Shown piece after piece: positions 14,393 to 22,269 of a stretch of DNA of 26,300 bases; the stretch's first letter is position 1; each line of letters begins with the position of its first letter. The translations under genes were made by a program, and so were the position numbers. Where the stretch lies: positions 1-26,300 of the forward strand of contig DVIM01000142.1 of NCBI GenBank assembly GCA_018711265.1, read 5' to 3'. This stretch comes from Spyradocola merdavium. Its GTDB lineage: Bacteria > Bacillota > Clostridia > Christensenellales > UBA1750. The notes under the pieces are model-generated. The model was not told the origin of the DNA. It searched no databases and was given only the letters and a program-made list of their open reading frames with translations.

Positions 14393-15544
14393 TCAATCGG
14401 CCTGCGCGGCGGTCAGGAGCGCATCCTTCAGCTTCTGCTCGATGCCGGCGAGCTCGGCCTCGGCGCTCTGGCGGGCGGCGCGGCCCTCGCGCTGGATCTG
14501 GATGGTCTCCTCGATCGTGGAGATGAGGTCGTCGTTGACCTTCTTGAGCGTCTCCAGGTCCACGATGCCGCGCTCGGACTCGCGGGCCACGTCGAGGCTG
14601 TTCTGCTTGAGCAGCTCGGCGTTTTTTTGCAGGAGCTCGTTCGTGGTGTCGGTCACGCTGCGCTGCATCTGCAGGGCGGACTGCTGGCGGGCCAGGCCCA
14701 GGGCGATGACGATCTGCCCCTTCCACAGCGGAATGGTGGAGAGGATCGCGGTCTGGATCTTGTCGACGAGGAGCTTGTCGTTGTTCTGGATGAGGCGGAT
14801 CTGCGGGGCGGTCTGGATGGCGATGGCCTTGCTGAGCTTGAGGTCGTGCAGCTTCTTTTCAAAGCGGTCGACCGTGTCCTCGAAGTCGCGCACGACCTGG
14901 GCGCTCATGGGGTCGCCCTTGGCCTGCGCCTCGGCGCGCAGGCGCGGCAGCGTCTCCTCCCGGGTCTCGCGCAGCTTCTCCTCCCCCGCGACGATGTAGA
15001 CCTGCAGCCCGCGGAAGTACTCCAGGTTCTTTTCGTACAGGCCGTCGAACATGGCGATGTCCTTGAGCATCTGCATGCGGGCCTCCTCCAGGTCCCGCTG
15101 GATGCGGTCGATCTGCACCTCGATCTTCTCGTAGCGCGCAAGGAGCCTGCGCACGGCGCGCGCCGCGCTGCGCAGGAAGGGCAGCTTGTCGAGAACGCCG
15201 CCCTCCGCCTCGTCCACGCCCACGTCCCGGACCTTTTCCACCAGCTCGCCCATCAGGTCGCCGACGTAGCCCGTGTCCTTGTTGCGGACGTTGGCCAGGA
15301 TGTTGTCCGAAAACTCCGCGAGGTTGCGCTGCGCGCCGACGCCGTAGAGGATCGCCGTCTGCGAGTCCATCAGGTCGATGCCGTTCTTGATCTCCTCCGC
15401 CTTGGCGCGCTCCTCGGGGGTGAGCGCCTCCACCGCGCGGCGCACGGCGTCGGTTTGCGCGGGGGTGGGCGCGGTCTCCACCTGCGGGCTCTGCGCCTCG
15501 GCCTTGCGCTTGGTCAGGGCATCCAGTGTGATTTCGCTTGCCAT
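14393..15544 (-). CDS. TelA/KlaA-family 'toxic anion resistance' protein
   Basis: The 383-residue protein is soluble, mostly helical and highly charged, and fits the TelA family (PF05816). Family-like stretches are the middle part with LPFLRSAARAVRRLLARYEKIEVQID, the segment RFEKKLHDLKLSKAIAIQTAPQIRLIQ, and SIPLWKGQ-type TIPLWKGQIVIALGL. TelA homologues were linked to tellurite resistance, but their molecular role is unknown; many act in cell-envelope stress. The ATG at 15544 has AAAGGAGA; the frame further upstream lies over the preceding gene. It is the last of four co-directional genes. Pairing of TelA with XpaC is common in Firmicutes; the two solute-binding proteins upstream are the less usual part. 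Confidence 0.9.
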   Translation of the reverse strand: MASEITLDALTKRKAEAQSPQVETAPTPAQTDAVRRAVEALTPEERAKAEEIKNGIDLMDSQTAILYGVGAQRNLAEFSDNILANVRNKDTGYVGDLMGELVEKVRDVGVDEAEGGVLDKLPFLRSAARAVRRLLARYEKIEVQIDRIQRDLEEARMQMLKDIAMFDGLYEKNLEYFRGLQVYIVAGEEKLRETREETLPRLRAEAQAKGDPMSAQVVRDFEDTVDRFEKKLHDLKLSKAIAIQTAPQIRLIQNNDKLLVDKIQTAILSTIPLWKGQIVIALGLARQQSALQMQRSVTDTTNELLQKNAELLKQNSLDVARESERGIVDLETLKKVNDDLISTIEETIQIQREGRAARQSAEAELAGIEQKLKDALLTAAQAD

Positions 15545-15582
15545 GTGTTCGTCTCCTTTGCTCGTGCGCGGCCGCTTCGCCG

Positions 15583-16638
15583 TCAGGAAAGGGCTGCGAT
15601 GATTCGGTCCATGGTGTCCACGTCTGGCATGGGCGCGACCTGGGTGATCTCCTCGGCGATGCCGGGCACGCCGAACTGGCCGACGTCCCCGGGCGCGTCG
15701 TACAAACCCGTGCGGAAGCCGTGCTTTTCCCAGGCCAGGCGCTGCACGTCCTCGTCCAGCAGCGCATCGATGGCCGTGGCGCCCGCCTCGTCCAGCGCGA
15801 TGTAGACGTGCGAGGACCAAACCGTGGGCGTCGGGTAGAGCAGGACGATGTCGTCCCGGATCTGCGCCCAGGTGTCGGGGTTCTGCACGGCGAACTCCAG
15901 AAGCTGGCTCTCGTAGCCGGCGATCAGGGGCTTTGCGCCCATGCCGGTCTTGAGGAACTGGTCAAACAGGTCCGAGGAGGAGTTCTCCATGTACCCCAGC
16001 CGCTGGAAGATGGCCTGCAGCCGCGGCAGGATCGCCTCGACGTTGTTCTCGTCCGCAACGCCCCCGCAGAGCGTGTTGGCCAGGAGCCCGGCAAACATGT
16101 TTCCGGAGTTGGACTTGGTCGGGTCGGTCGTGCCCACGGCCACGTCGCCGTAGAGCTCCGGCAGGCCGATCTCCGCCCAGGAGGTCCCCTGCTCGATGCA
16201 GGCCACGAGCGCCGCCATGTCCACGGTGTAGACCCCGTCCGCAGCGAAGGCGATGCCCGCGCCGGCCAGGGCCTCGGCCACCTGCGCGCGCGTATAGAGC
16301 ACGATCGGGGTGTTCAGGACGATCTCGCTGCGATAGGGCGCGCCCTGGACCTGTTCATAGAGCTCCAGGGCGGTCTGGTTGGAGGGGAAGAGATAGTTCA
16401 TGCCCGTTTGGTCGGCGGTGATCATCTCCAGCGACCCGGCGCGGGTGTAGTCCAGGGAGAGGTGATACCGGCTGCGGAAGATCTCCTGGATCTCCGCGTC
16501 CTCGAGCAGGCCGATCTTTTCTCCCCCGAGGTACCCGTTCAGCTCCAAAACCTGGGCGTTTGCGGAAAAGACCGCATACCCCGCCGCCGCGGCGATGACG
16601 ACCGCCAGGATCGCAAGGCCGATCCACTTTGTCTTCAT
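15583..16638 (-). CDS. membrane-anchored solute-binding-like protein
   Basis: The 351-residue protein has one N-terminal hydrophobic segment (about 5-27) with no lipobox cysteine, so it is probably held by an uncleaved anchor or released by cleavage after SANA. The rest looks like a type II periplasmic binding fold: TTDPTKSNSGNMFAGLLANTL around 164-184 contains the SNSG turn that often binds an oxyanion. The companion lipoprotein encoded at 17246-18871 has the same turn (TSATQSNSG), so the two domains are probably distant paralogues. No permease or ATPase is nearby. Its ATG overlaps the stop of the XpaC-like gene by four bases. Ligand unknown; oxyanion or metal complex is a guess. Confidence 0.75.
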   Translation of the reverse strand: MKTKWIGLAILAVVIAAAAGYAVFSANAQVLELNGYLGGEKIGLLEDAEIQEIFRSRYHLSLDYTRAGSLEMITADQTGMNYLFPSNQTALELYEQVQGAPYRSEIVLNTPIVLYTRAQVAEALAGAGIAFAADGVYTVDMAALVACIEQGTSWAEIGLPELYGDVAVGTTDPTKSNSGNMFAGLLANTLCGGVADENNVEAILPRLQAIFQRLGYMENSSSDLFDQFLKTGMGAKPLIAGYESQLLEFAVQNPDTWAQIRDDIVLLYPTPTVWSSHVYIALDEAGATAIDALLDEDVQRLAWEKHGFRTGLYDAPGDVGQFGVPGIAEEITQVAPMPDVDTMDRIIAALS

Positions 16639-17246
16639 GGCTGTTCTCCCTCCATCGCAAGCATCTTCCGCAGCAGCTCGATGTCCGCCTCCACGTCCAG
16701 CAGCTCGCCCTGCATCAGGCGCGTGAACTGCCGCTCAAAGGCCGCGTGGAGCACGGGCAGGGACTTTGCCGTGCGCTCGAGGATCTCCTGGACCTCCGGG
16801 GTCGCAAGCCCGGTGGCGCGGAACTCGACGTAGCGCGCCAGGAGCTTGCCCGCCGTGTCCAGGGTATAGGTGAGGAATTGGTGCGCGCTGCGGATCTTTT
16901 CCGGGTTCTTGTGCAGGTAGGCGAGGATGCGCTCCCCGGTCTCGCGCAGGGCCTGCGCGTCCCGGCGGACGGCAGGGTCGTCGATCCGCGCCTCCGCCTG
17001 CCGGATCCGGTCCAGGTCCTGCCGCGCCTCCTCGAGCAGGGCCTGCATCTCCTCGCCGCCGGGCAGGTCCTCCACCGCGATGCCCGCGATCCTGCGCACG
17101 GGCTTGAGCAGGAAGTACAGGCCAAAGTACACGCCCACCGCCAGCAGCGCGCACACGGCGATGTGCCACCGCAGGGCGAAAAACAGCGCCAGGAACGCCG
17201 CGCAGGCCGCCAGCGCCGCGACCAGCATCCGCGAAACTTCCCGCAT
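16635..17246 (-). CDS. XpaC-like membrane protein
   Basis: The 203-residue protein has two hydrophobic segments near the N-terminus (about 7-25 and 28-47), followed by a cytoplasmic helical domain with AGIAVEDLPGG and a long charged coiled region. This matches the XpaC family (PF10112), named for an effect on 5-bromo-4-chloroindolyl phosphate hydrolysis in Bacillus; its biochemical role is not known. XpaC and TelA genes are often neighbours and probably work together at the membrane. The ATG shares a base with the stop of the preceding gene (TGATG), with AAAGGGG upstream, indicating coupled translation. Confidence 0.8.
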   Translation of the reverse strand: MREVSRMLVAALAACAAFLALFFALRWHIAVCALLAVGVYFGLYFLLKPVRRIAGIAVEDLPGGEEMQALLEEARQDLDRIRQAEARIDDPAVRRDAQALRETGERILAYLHKNPEKIRSAHQFLTYTLDTAGKLLARYVEFRATGLATPEVQEILERTAKSLPVLHAAFERQFTRLMQGELLDVEADIELLRKMLAMEGEQP

Positions 17247-18871
17247 CAGTTGTACCCCTTTACGCTGCGGAAGGCGGCCGTCAGGTCCTCCCGCCCGTCG
17301 AATACGCGGGCGTTGGTGTACTGCGCAAGCTCCTGCAGCTGCTCCTCGTCCGCGTCCCCGAACATGATGGAGAACACGGGAACCTCCTGCCCGAGCTCCG
17401 CATACGCCTGGGCAAACTCCGAAAAGCTCCCGCCGGACTGGCCGTCCGTGAGCAGGATCAGGGCCGGGGTGTACTGCGTCAGGTCGTAGCCCTGCAGCAG
17501 GCGCAGGCCCTCGGCCGCGGCGGCGTACATGTCCGTGCCGCCGCCGACCTCCTGGCCGCGGACCACGCGGTAGAGGTCCTCCAGCTCCCGGCCGTTGCCC
17601 ATGGCGGAGTATGTGGCGATGACCTCGCCGTTAAAGGGAATGAGGATGTTGACCTCGTCCTGGGAGGCCTGCAGGAAGTTCGCGGCGGCATTCTCCTGCA
17701 CGAGGATCTGCTCCATGGCGGAGACGAGCTGTTCGTTCCCCTCCCCGCTCATGCTGCCGGAGTAGTCCAGGCAGTAGACGCTCAGCGAGGGCTTGCGCAG
17801 CTCCGTCTGGTAGAGGTTCAGGCACGCGAAGAGCACGTCCGCGGCCGGCATCCGGATGGGCGAGAGCACGCGGTCCGGCTGCAGGCCCCACGCCTCGGGG
17901 AAGACGTCCCGGTTCTCTTCGCGCACGCCCGTGTAGCTCGAGCGCCGGCCCGTGCGCTGGATCGCGCTCTGCGTCTCGTCCGAGAGCAGGTAGGCCTGCA
18001 GGTCGAGGAAGAGCTCCTCCTTCGCCTCGTCCCCGGCGTCCACATAGCCCAGGGGCGAATCCGCGATGGACAGGCCGTCGTAGGGGTAGACGACGTAGAG
18101 GGGCTCCTCCCCGCGGGCGGTCAGCTCCTCGTTGGCCTGGATGATGAGGCACTCGTAGTTGACCATGGCGTCGTAGTCGCCGGCGAGGAACATGTCCTTG
18201 AGCCAGTCGCTGCTGCCGGAGGAGCGGTCCACGCCCGAGAAGAGCTCGCGCACCTGGGTTTTCAGCGTCTCGCTCTGCAGGTCCTCCTCGGTGATGACGT
18301 CCGGGTTGCCCAGCAATGCGTACAGGAAGCCGATGTAGGCGCTGGCGCCGGAGTTGGACTGCGTGGCGCTGGTCATGCAGAAGCGCAGGGACCCCGCGCG
18401 GATGGCGTCCAGCAGGTCCTGGACGGAGACCTCGCGCCCGACAAAGCCCAGGGACTCCGCCAGGGACTTCCGGATGCCGAAGACCACGGGCGTGATGGAG
18501 ATGGATTCCGCGTGCTTGATGCGGTGGCCGGTATCGCCCACGTTCAGCCAGAGGGAGCTCGCCGGCCAGACCGCGTCGTAGGCGAGGTCCTCCTGGCCCA
18601 GGGCGCGCATGATGTCCAGCGAGCCCTGGTACGTCATCTCGATGCGCACGCCCGCGTCCCGGGCGTATTCCTCCAGGATCGGCTCCAGCTCGGCGTTCTC
18701 CGACCCCGAGAGGATGCGCAGCACCCGGGTTCCGCTGCCCAGCACCGCGTCCGCCTCGCCCGGCCCGCCCGCTGCAAGGTCCGAAAGGCTGCACGCCGAC
18801 AAAAGCGAAAGCGCCGCCGCGAGCAGCAGAAGCGCCGCAACGCCGCGGACCAACCGCGCTTGTTTTCTCAC
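17246..18871 (-). CDS. lipoprotein fusing a solute-binding domain to a von Willebrand A domain
   Basis: The 541-residue protein has a lipoprotein signal ending LLSAC (C27). A type II solute-binding domain covers about 45-335, with the TQSNSGASAYIGFLYALLG turn (170-188). A C-terminal vWA domain covers about 360-535, with a complete metal site: D369-x-S371-x-S373, T446 (GGGTDMY) and D476 (LLTDGQSGG). The protein should be tethered outside the membrane and bind a ligand and, through Mg, a partner protein. The start is GTG at 18871 after AAAGGGGG; an ATG further up lacks a binding site and would hide the signal peptide. It heads the four-gene operon. A TACAAT -10-like hexamer at 18905-18910 lacks a good -35, so its promoter is uncertain. 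Confidence 0.85.
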   Translation of the reverse strand: MRKQARLVRGVAALLLLAAALSLLSACSLSDLAAGGPGEADAVLGSGTRVLRILSGSENAELEPILEEYARDAGVRIEMTYQGSLDIMRALGQEDLAYDAVWPASSLWLNVGDTGHRIKHAESISITPVVFGIRKSLAESLGFVGREVSVQDLLDAIRAGSLRFCMTSATQSNSGASAYIGFLYALLGNPDVITEEDLQSETLKTQVRELFSGVDRSSGSSDWLKDMFLAGDYDAMVNYECLIIQANEELTARGEEPLYVVYPYDGLSIADSPLGYVDAGDEAKEELFLDLQAYLLSDETQSAIQRTGRRSSYTGVREENRDVFPEAWGLQPDRVLSPIRMPAADVLFACLNLYQTELRKPSLSVYCLDYSGSMSGEGNEQLVSAMEQILVQENAAANFLQASQDEVNILIPFNGEVIATYSAMGNGRELEDLYRVVRGQEVGGGTDMYAAAAEGLRLLQGYDLTQYTPALILLTDGQSGGSFSEFAQAYAELGQEVPVFSIMFGDADEEQLQELAQYTNARVFDGREDLTAAFRSVKGYN

Positions 18872-18988
18872 CGGTGTTCCCCCTTTTTTTGGTTTTCCAA
18901 CTTCATTGTATCCGCCCGCCGGGGAGAACTCCATCAACGTTGTATCTGCACTCTGTAAACTTTCCATTATTTTGGCGGGCTGAAAGAC

Positions 18989-19031
18989 AAAAACAGGCGG
19001 ACGAAAGGGGAAAACTCCCTTCGTCCGCCTG
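18989..19031 (-). terminator. terminator in repeat copy 1
   Basis: CAGGCGGACGAA pairs with TTCGTCCGCCTG (18994-19031) and is followed on the minus strand by five T. It is the duplicate of the rarA terminator, lying between the extra fragment and the next operon. Confidence 0.75.
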
Positions 19032-19053
19032 GGAATTGTGCGCGGGGGGCTTG

Positions 19054-19233
19054 CTATCTTTGTTCCCCGCCCTGCGGGGCCTCCTTCTCCGCCCGCGGGG
19101 ACGGCGCGCGGCCCGCCTTCCAGGCCTTGATGGCCTCCAGGCGGGAGCGGAAGCGTCCCTCCACGCCTTCGTTTGTGGGGCGGTAGTATTCGCGGCCGGC
19201 GAGGGAGTCGGGCAGGCACTGCATGCGCGCCAT
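19054..19233 (-). pseudogene. duplicated RarA C-terminal fragment, possibly still translated
   Basis: Within repeat copy 1 the rarA reading frame is intact for 59 codons from ATG 19233 to TAG 19054 and ends in the same EAPQGGEQR tail as rarA. AAGGAG lies three bases before this ATG, rather close; a second ATG at 19224 is twelve bases from it. Compared with rarA, five codons differ and four of those are silent; one changes Gly to Ala. No full ATPase domain is present. It lies between two terminators with no clear promoter. It is best read as a remnant, but silent bias leaves open a functional small protein. Confidence 0.5.
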
Positions 19234-19246
19234 CTTCTCCTTCGTA

Positions 19247-19525
19247 TATTTTGGCGGGCCGCAAGACAAAAACAGGCGGGCGAAAGGGGGAAACTCCCTT
19301 CGTCCGCCTGGGAATTGTGCGCGGGGCCTTGCTATCTTTGTTCCCCGCCCTGCGGGGCCTCCTTCTCGCCCCGCGGGGACGGCGCGCGTCCCGCCTTCCA
19401 GGCCTTGATGGCCTCCAGGCGGGAGCGGAAGCGCCCCTCCACGCCCTCGTTTGTGGGGCGGTAGTATTCGCGGCCGGCGAGGGAGTCGGGCAGGCACTGC
19501 ATGCGGGCCATCTTCTCCTTCGTAT
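19247..19525. repeat. direct tandem repeat, copy 2 (within rarA 3' end)
   Basis: This is the copy continuous with full-length rarA. The right boundary falls inside the codons for DTKEK of RarA, and the left boundary lies past the rarA terminator. The junction with copy 1 is at TAT, present at each end of the unit. No transposase, target-site duplication or insertion-sequence ends are seen, so slippage or unequal crossover is likely. Confidence 0.95.
19268..19310 (-). terminator. rarA terminator
   Basis: CAGGCGGGCGAA pairs with TTCGTCCGCCTG (19273-19310, one G-T pair) and is followed on the minus strand by TTTTTGTCTT. It lies 22 bases after the rarA stop. Confidence 0.85.
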
Positions 19526-20705
19526 CGTGGGCGTACTGGTAGCCCTTGCCGTAGTCCAGCTCCTGCATCAGGCGCGTGGGCGCGTTGCGGATGACGAGGG
19601 GCACGGGCTCGTCCAACTGCTCGAGCGCGTCCTTCTTGGCCTCGTTGTAGGCGACCTCCATGGCGTTGGACTTGGGCGCGAGCGAGAGGTAGACCACCGC
19701 CTGCGTCAGGTTCACCGTGCACTCGGGCATGCCGTTGAAGTGGCAGGCCTGGTAGGCGGCGACGGCGAGCTCCAGCGCGCGGGGATCGGCCAGGCCCACG
19801 TCCTCGCTGGCGAAGCGCACGACGCGCCGGGCCACGTAGAGCGGGTCCTCCCCGGCCTCCAACATGCGCGCCAGCCAGTAGACCGCCGCGTCCGGGTCCG
19901 AATTGCGCATGGACTTGTGCAGGGCGGAGATGAGGTTGTAGTGCTCCTCGCCGTTCTTGTCGTAGAGCAGGGAGCGGCGGGAGGTGCACTGGGCGAGCGT
20001 CTCCTCGGTGACGGTGGTTTCGCCGCTTGCGTCCATGTCGCCGTTGAGCACGACCATCTCCAGCGTCATGAGCGCGGTGCGCGCGTCGCCGTTGGCAAAG
20101 ACGGCGATGGATTCCAGCAGGTTCGGCGCGATGTGCACGACCTGCCCGCCGAAGCCCCGCTCGTCGGTCAGCGCCCGCTGCAGGAGCTCCACCAGGTCCT
20201 CTGTGCGCAGCGCCTGCAGCACGAACACCTTGCACCGGGACAGGAGCGCGCCGTTGATCTCAAAGGAGGGGTTTTCGGTCGTGGCGCCGATGAGGATGAT
20301 GCTGCCCTTTTCCACGTAGGGCAGGAAGGCGTCCTGCTGGGCCTTGTTGAAGCGGTGGATCTCGTCCACAAAGAGGATCGTGCGCACGCCCAGGCGCCGC
20401 CCCTCCTCCGCGCGCTGCATGATGGCGCGGATCTCCTTGATGCCGCTGGTCACGGCGGAAAAGTCGATGAACTCCGCCTGCGTGCGCTGGGCGATGATGC
20501 GCGCAAGCGTGGTCTTGCCCACGCCCGGCGGGCCCCAGAAGATCATGGAGGAGACCTGGTCGCTCTCGATCAGGCGGCGCAGGACCTTGCCCGGGCCGAG
20601 CAGGTGCTTCTGCCCCACGTATTCCTCCAGGGTGCGGGGGCGGAGCCGCGCGGCCAGGGGCTGGCTGCGGTCGCCCGGCGCGTCAAACAGCGATGTCTGT
20701 TCCAA
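19332..20705 (-). CDS. rarA: RarA/MgsA replication-associated recombination AAA+ ATPase
   Basis: The 457-residue protein acts at stalled replication forks. It has Walker A GPPGVGKT (58-65), the TSGIKEIR segment (86-93), Walker B ILFVDEIHRFNK (110-121), sensor 1 ATTENPSFE (141-149) and the C-terminal tetramer region including ALHKSMRNSDPDAAVYWLARM and ASEDVGLADPRAL. The start is TTG at 20705 with GGGGGAGGA six bases before it; the protein then begins EQTSLFDAPGD, and no ATG fits. The QTSLF near the N-terminus resembles a sliding-clamp binding motif. It follows rhaB by 16 bases and is probably co-transcribed with it. Its last 60 codons are duplicated downstream. The C-terminal tail after AIKAWKAG is not typical of the E. 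coli protein. Confidence 0.95.
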   Translation of the reverse strand: MEQTSLFDAPGDRSQPLAARLRPRTLEEYVGQKHLLGPGKVLRRLIESDQVSSMIFWGPPGVGKTTLARIIAQRTQAEFIDFSAVTSGIKEIRAIMQRAEEGRRLGVRTILFVDEIHRFNKAQQDAFLPYVEKGSIILIGATTENPSFEINGALLSRCKVFVLQALRTEDLVELLQRALTDERGFGGQVVHIAPNLLESIAVFANGDARTALMTLEMVVLNGDMDASGETTVTEETLAQCTSRRSLLYDKNGEEHYNLISALHKSMRNSDPDAAVYWLARMLEAGEDPLYVARRVVRFASEDVGLADPRALELAVAAYQACHFNGMPECTVNLTQAVVYLSLAPKSNAMEVAYNEAKKDALEQLDEPVPLVIRNAPTRLMQELDYGKGYQYAHDTKEKMARMQCLPDSLAGREYYRPTNEGVEGRFRSRLEAIKAWKAGRAPSPRGEKEAPQGGEQR

Positions 20706-20721
20706 GCTGGTCCTCCCCCTC

Positions 20722-22194
20722 TTATCGGCCCACGATCTCCCGGTAGGTCTTGTAGGCCGCGTCCCAGGGCGCGCGGTCCCCCGGCTCGATGCGGCGCACG
20801 CCGAAGGAATCCGCCACGATGCGCCGCATCTCCCAGAGGTCCCCGACGAGGCCCAGCGCCCGCGCCTGCAGGAGCAGGTTGCCGATCGCCGTGGCCTCCG
20901 AGGGCCCGGCCAGCACGGGGATGCCCAGGGCGTCGGCGGTGAAGCGGTTGAGCATCTCATTGTTGCTGCCGCCGCCGACGATGTGCAGCGCGGAGACGGC
21001 GCGGCCGCGCGCCTGCTCGAGCCGCTCGACCGTGTGGCGGTAGCAGAGGGCCAGGGACTCGTAGACGGCGCGGGCCGTCGCGCCCACGCCCTCGGGCGGG
21101 CGCTGGCCGGTGCGGCGGCAGGCCGCGGCGATCTTCTCGGGCATGTTCCCCGGGGTGAGGAACTCCTCCCCGTCCGGGTCAAAGAGCGCGGCAAAGGCGG
21201 GGGCGCGCCCGGCCTCCTCCACGATCTGCGGGAAGGTCAGGCGGATTCCGCGCCGCTCCCACTCCCGCTGGCACTCCTGGATGATCCACAGCCCCATGAC
21301 GTTCTTGAGCACGCGGTAGGTGCCGTCCACGCCGCCCTCGTTGGTGAGGTTGAAGGCCTTGGCCTCCTCGGAGATCACGGGCGCGCGCGTCTCCACGCCC
21401 ACGAGCGACCAGGTGCCGCTGGAGATGTAGGCAAAGTCCTCGTCCACGGCCGGCACCGCGGCCACGGCCGAGGCGGTGTCGTGCCCCGCCACGGCGACGA
21501 GCGGCACTTCGCCCGCGCCGGTCTCCTGCGCGATCTCGGGCAAAAGGCGGCCGCGGACGGTTCCCGGCTCCTCCACGGGCAGCAGCAGGCGCGCGGGGAT
21601 GCCCAGCTTGTCCAGCAGGCCGCAGTCCCAGGTGCGCGTCCTGGGCGAGAGCATCTGCGAGGTCGAGGCGATGGTGTACTCGCAGCCCTTGACCCCGGTC
21701 AGGAGATAGCCCAGCAGGTCCGGCATGAAGAGCAGGTCCTGCGCCAGGGTCAGGCGCGCATCGCCGTCGAGCACCTGGGAATAGAGCTGATAGAGCGTGT
21801 TGAACGACAGGCGCGCAAGGCCCGTGCGGCGGTAGATCTCCTCCTCCGGCACGACGGCGAAGGCCTTTTCCATCACGCCCGCGGTGCGCTCGTCGCGGTA
21901 GTTGACCGGGTCCGAAAGCAGGCGCCCCCGCTCGTCCAGCAGGCCATAGTCCACGCCCCAGGTGTCTATGCCCATGGCGGACAGGGAGATCCCCGCAAGC
22001 GCCGCCTTGTTGAGGGCGGTCTTCGTCTCAAAGAACAGGCGCGGCAGGTCCCACTGCAGGAGCCCGGCCAGGCGCACGGGGTCGTTGGAGAAGCGGTGCA
22101 GCTCGCGCAGCGTCAGCCGGCCGTCCGCAAGGGTTCCGAGCATGGCGCGCCCGGACGACGCGCCCAAGTCCATCGCAAGAAAGGTTGCGCTCAT
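20722..22194 (-). CDS. rhaB: rhamnulokinase
   Basis: The 490-residue protein is a FGGY sugar kinase that phosphorylates L-rhamnulose at C1 with ATP. Motifs are DLGASSGR (9-16), GIDTWGVDYGLLD (75-87), AGHDTASAVAA (236-246, catalytic base D239), ISSGTWSLVG (257-266) and the ATP-site HIVGGGSNN (404-412). DTWGVDYG, VNYRD and the SGTWSL pattern point to RhaB rather than to xylulokinase or glycerol kinase. The start at 22194 is chosen for its purine-rich GGGGGGA upstream and agreement with the family; an ATG 15 codons earlier has no support. No rhaA or rhaD is in the window, so the other rhamnose genes must be elsewhere. Confidence 0.93.
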   Translation of the reverse strand: MSATFLAMDLGASSGRAMLGTLADGRLTLRELHRFSNDPVRLAGLLQWDLPRLFFETKTALNKAALAGISLSAMGIDTWGVDYGLLDERGRLLSDPVNYRDERTAGVMEKAFAVVPEEEIYRRTGLARLSFNTLYQLYSQVLDGDARLTLAQDLLFMPDLLGYLLTGVKGCEYTIASTSQMLSPRTRTWDCGLLDKLGIPARLLLPVEEPGTVRGRLLPEIAQETGAGEVPLVAVAGHDTASAVAAVPAVDEDFAYISSGTWSLVGVETRAPVISEEAKAFNLTNEGGVDGTYRVLKNVMGLWIIQECQREWERRGIRLTFPQIVEEAGRAPAFAALFDPDGEEFLTPGNMPEKIAAACRRTGQRPPEGVGATARAVYESLALCYRHTVERLEQARGRAVSALHIVGGGSNNEMLNRFTADALGIPVLAGPSEATAIGNLLLQARALGLVGDLWEMRRIVADSFGVRRIEPGDRAPWDAAYKTYREIVGR

Positions 22195-22227
22195 TCGAGG
22201 TCCCCCCGATACTTCTGGTTTTCCTCC

Positions 22228-22256
22228 AGTATACAACACGCGCCCAGCGCTTGCAA
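22228..22256 (-). promoter_or_regulatory. predicted promoter of rhaB-rarA
   Basis: Minus strand: -35 TTGCAA (22251-22256), a 17-base spacer, -10 TATACT (22228-22233). The start point would be near 22221, about 27 bases before the rhaB ATG. Confidence 0.65.
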
Positions 22257-22269
22257 GGACTGCGGCCCG

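Larger units (their letters stand above)
18968..19246. repeat. direct tandem repeat, copy 1 (duplicated rarA 3' end)
   Basis: About 279 bases are repeated head to tail with the block at 19247-19525. I count roughly a dozen mismatches and one single-base gap by eye, about 95% identity. The unit holds the last 60 or so codons of rarA, its stop and its terminator. Copy 2 is joined to the real rarA; copy 1 is the extra one. Confidence 0.95.

Noticed and set aside
14393..15544. Naming the TelA-family gene a tellurite-resistance gene
   Set aside because: Family membership does not show the phenotype, and the operon partners suggest an envelope role.
18968..19525. Tandem repeat as a CRISPR array or insertion sequence
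   Set aside because: There are only two units of about 279 bases with no spacers, no transposase, and no terminal inverted repeats. The unit is a piece of rarA.
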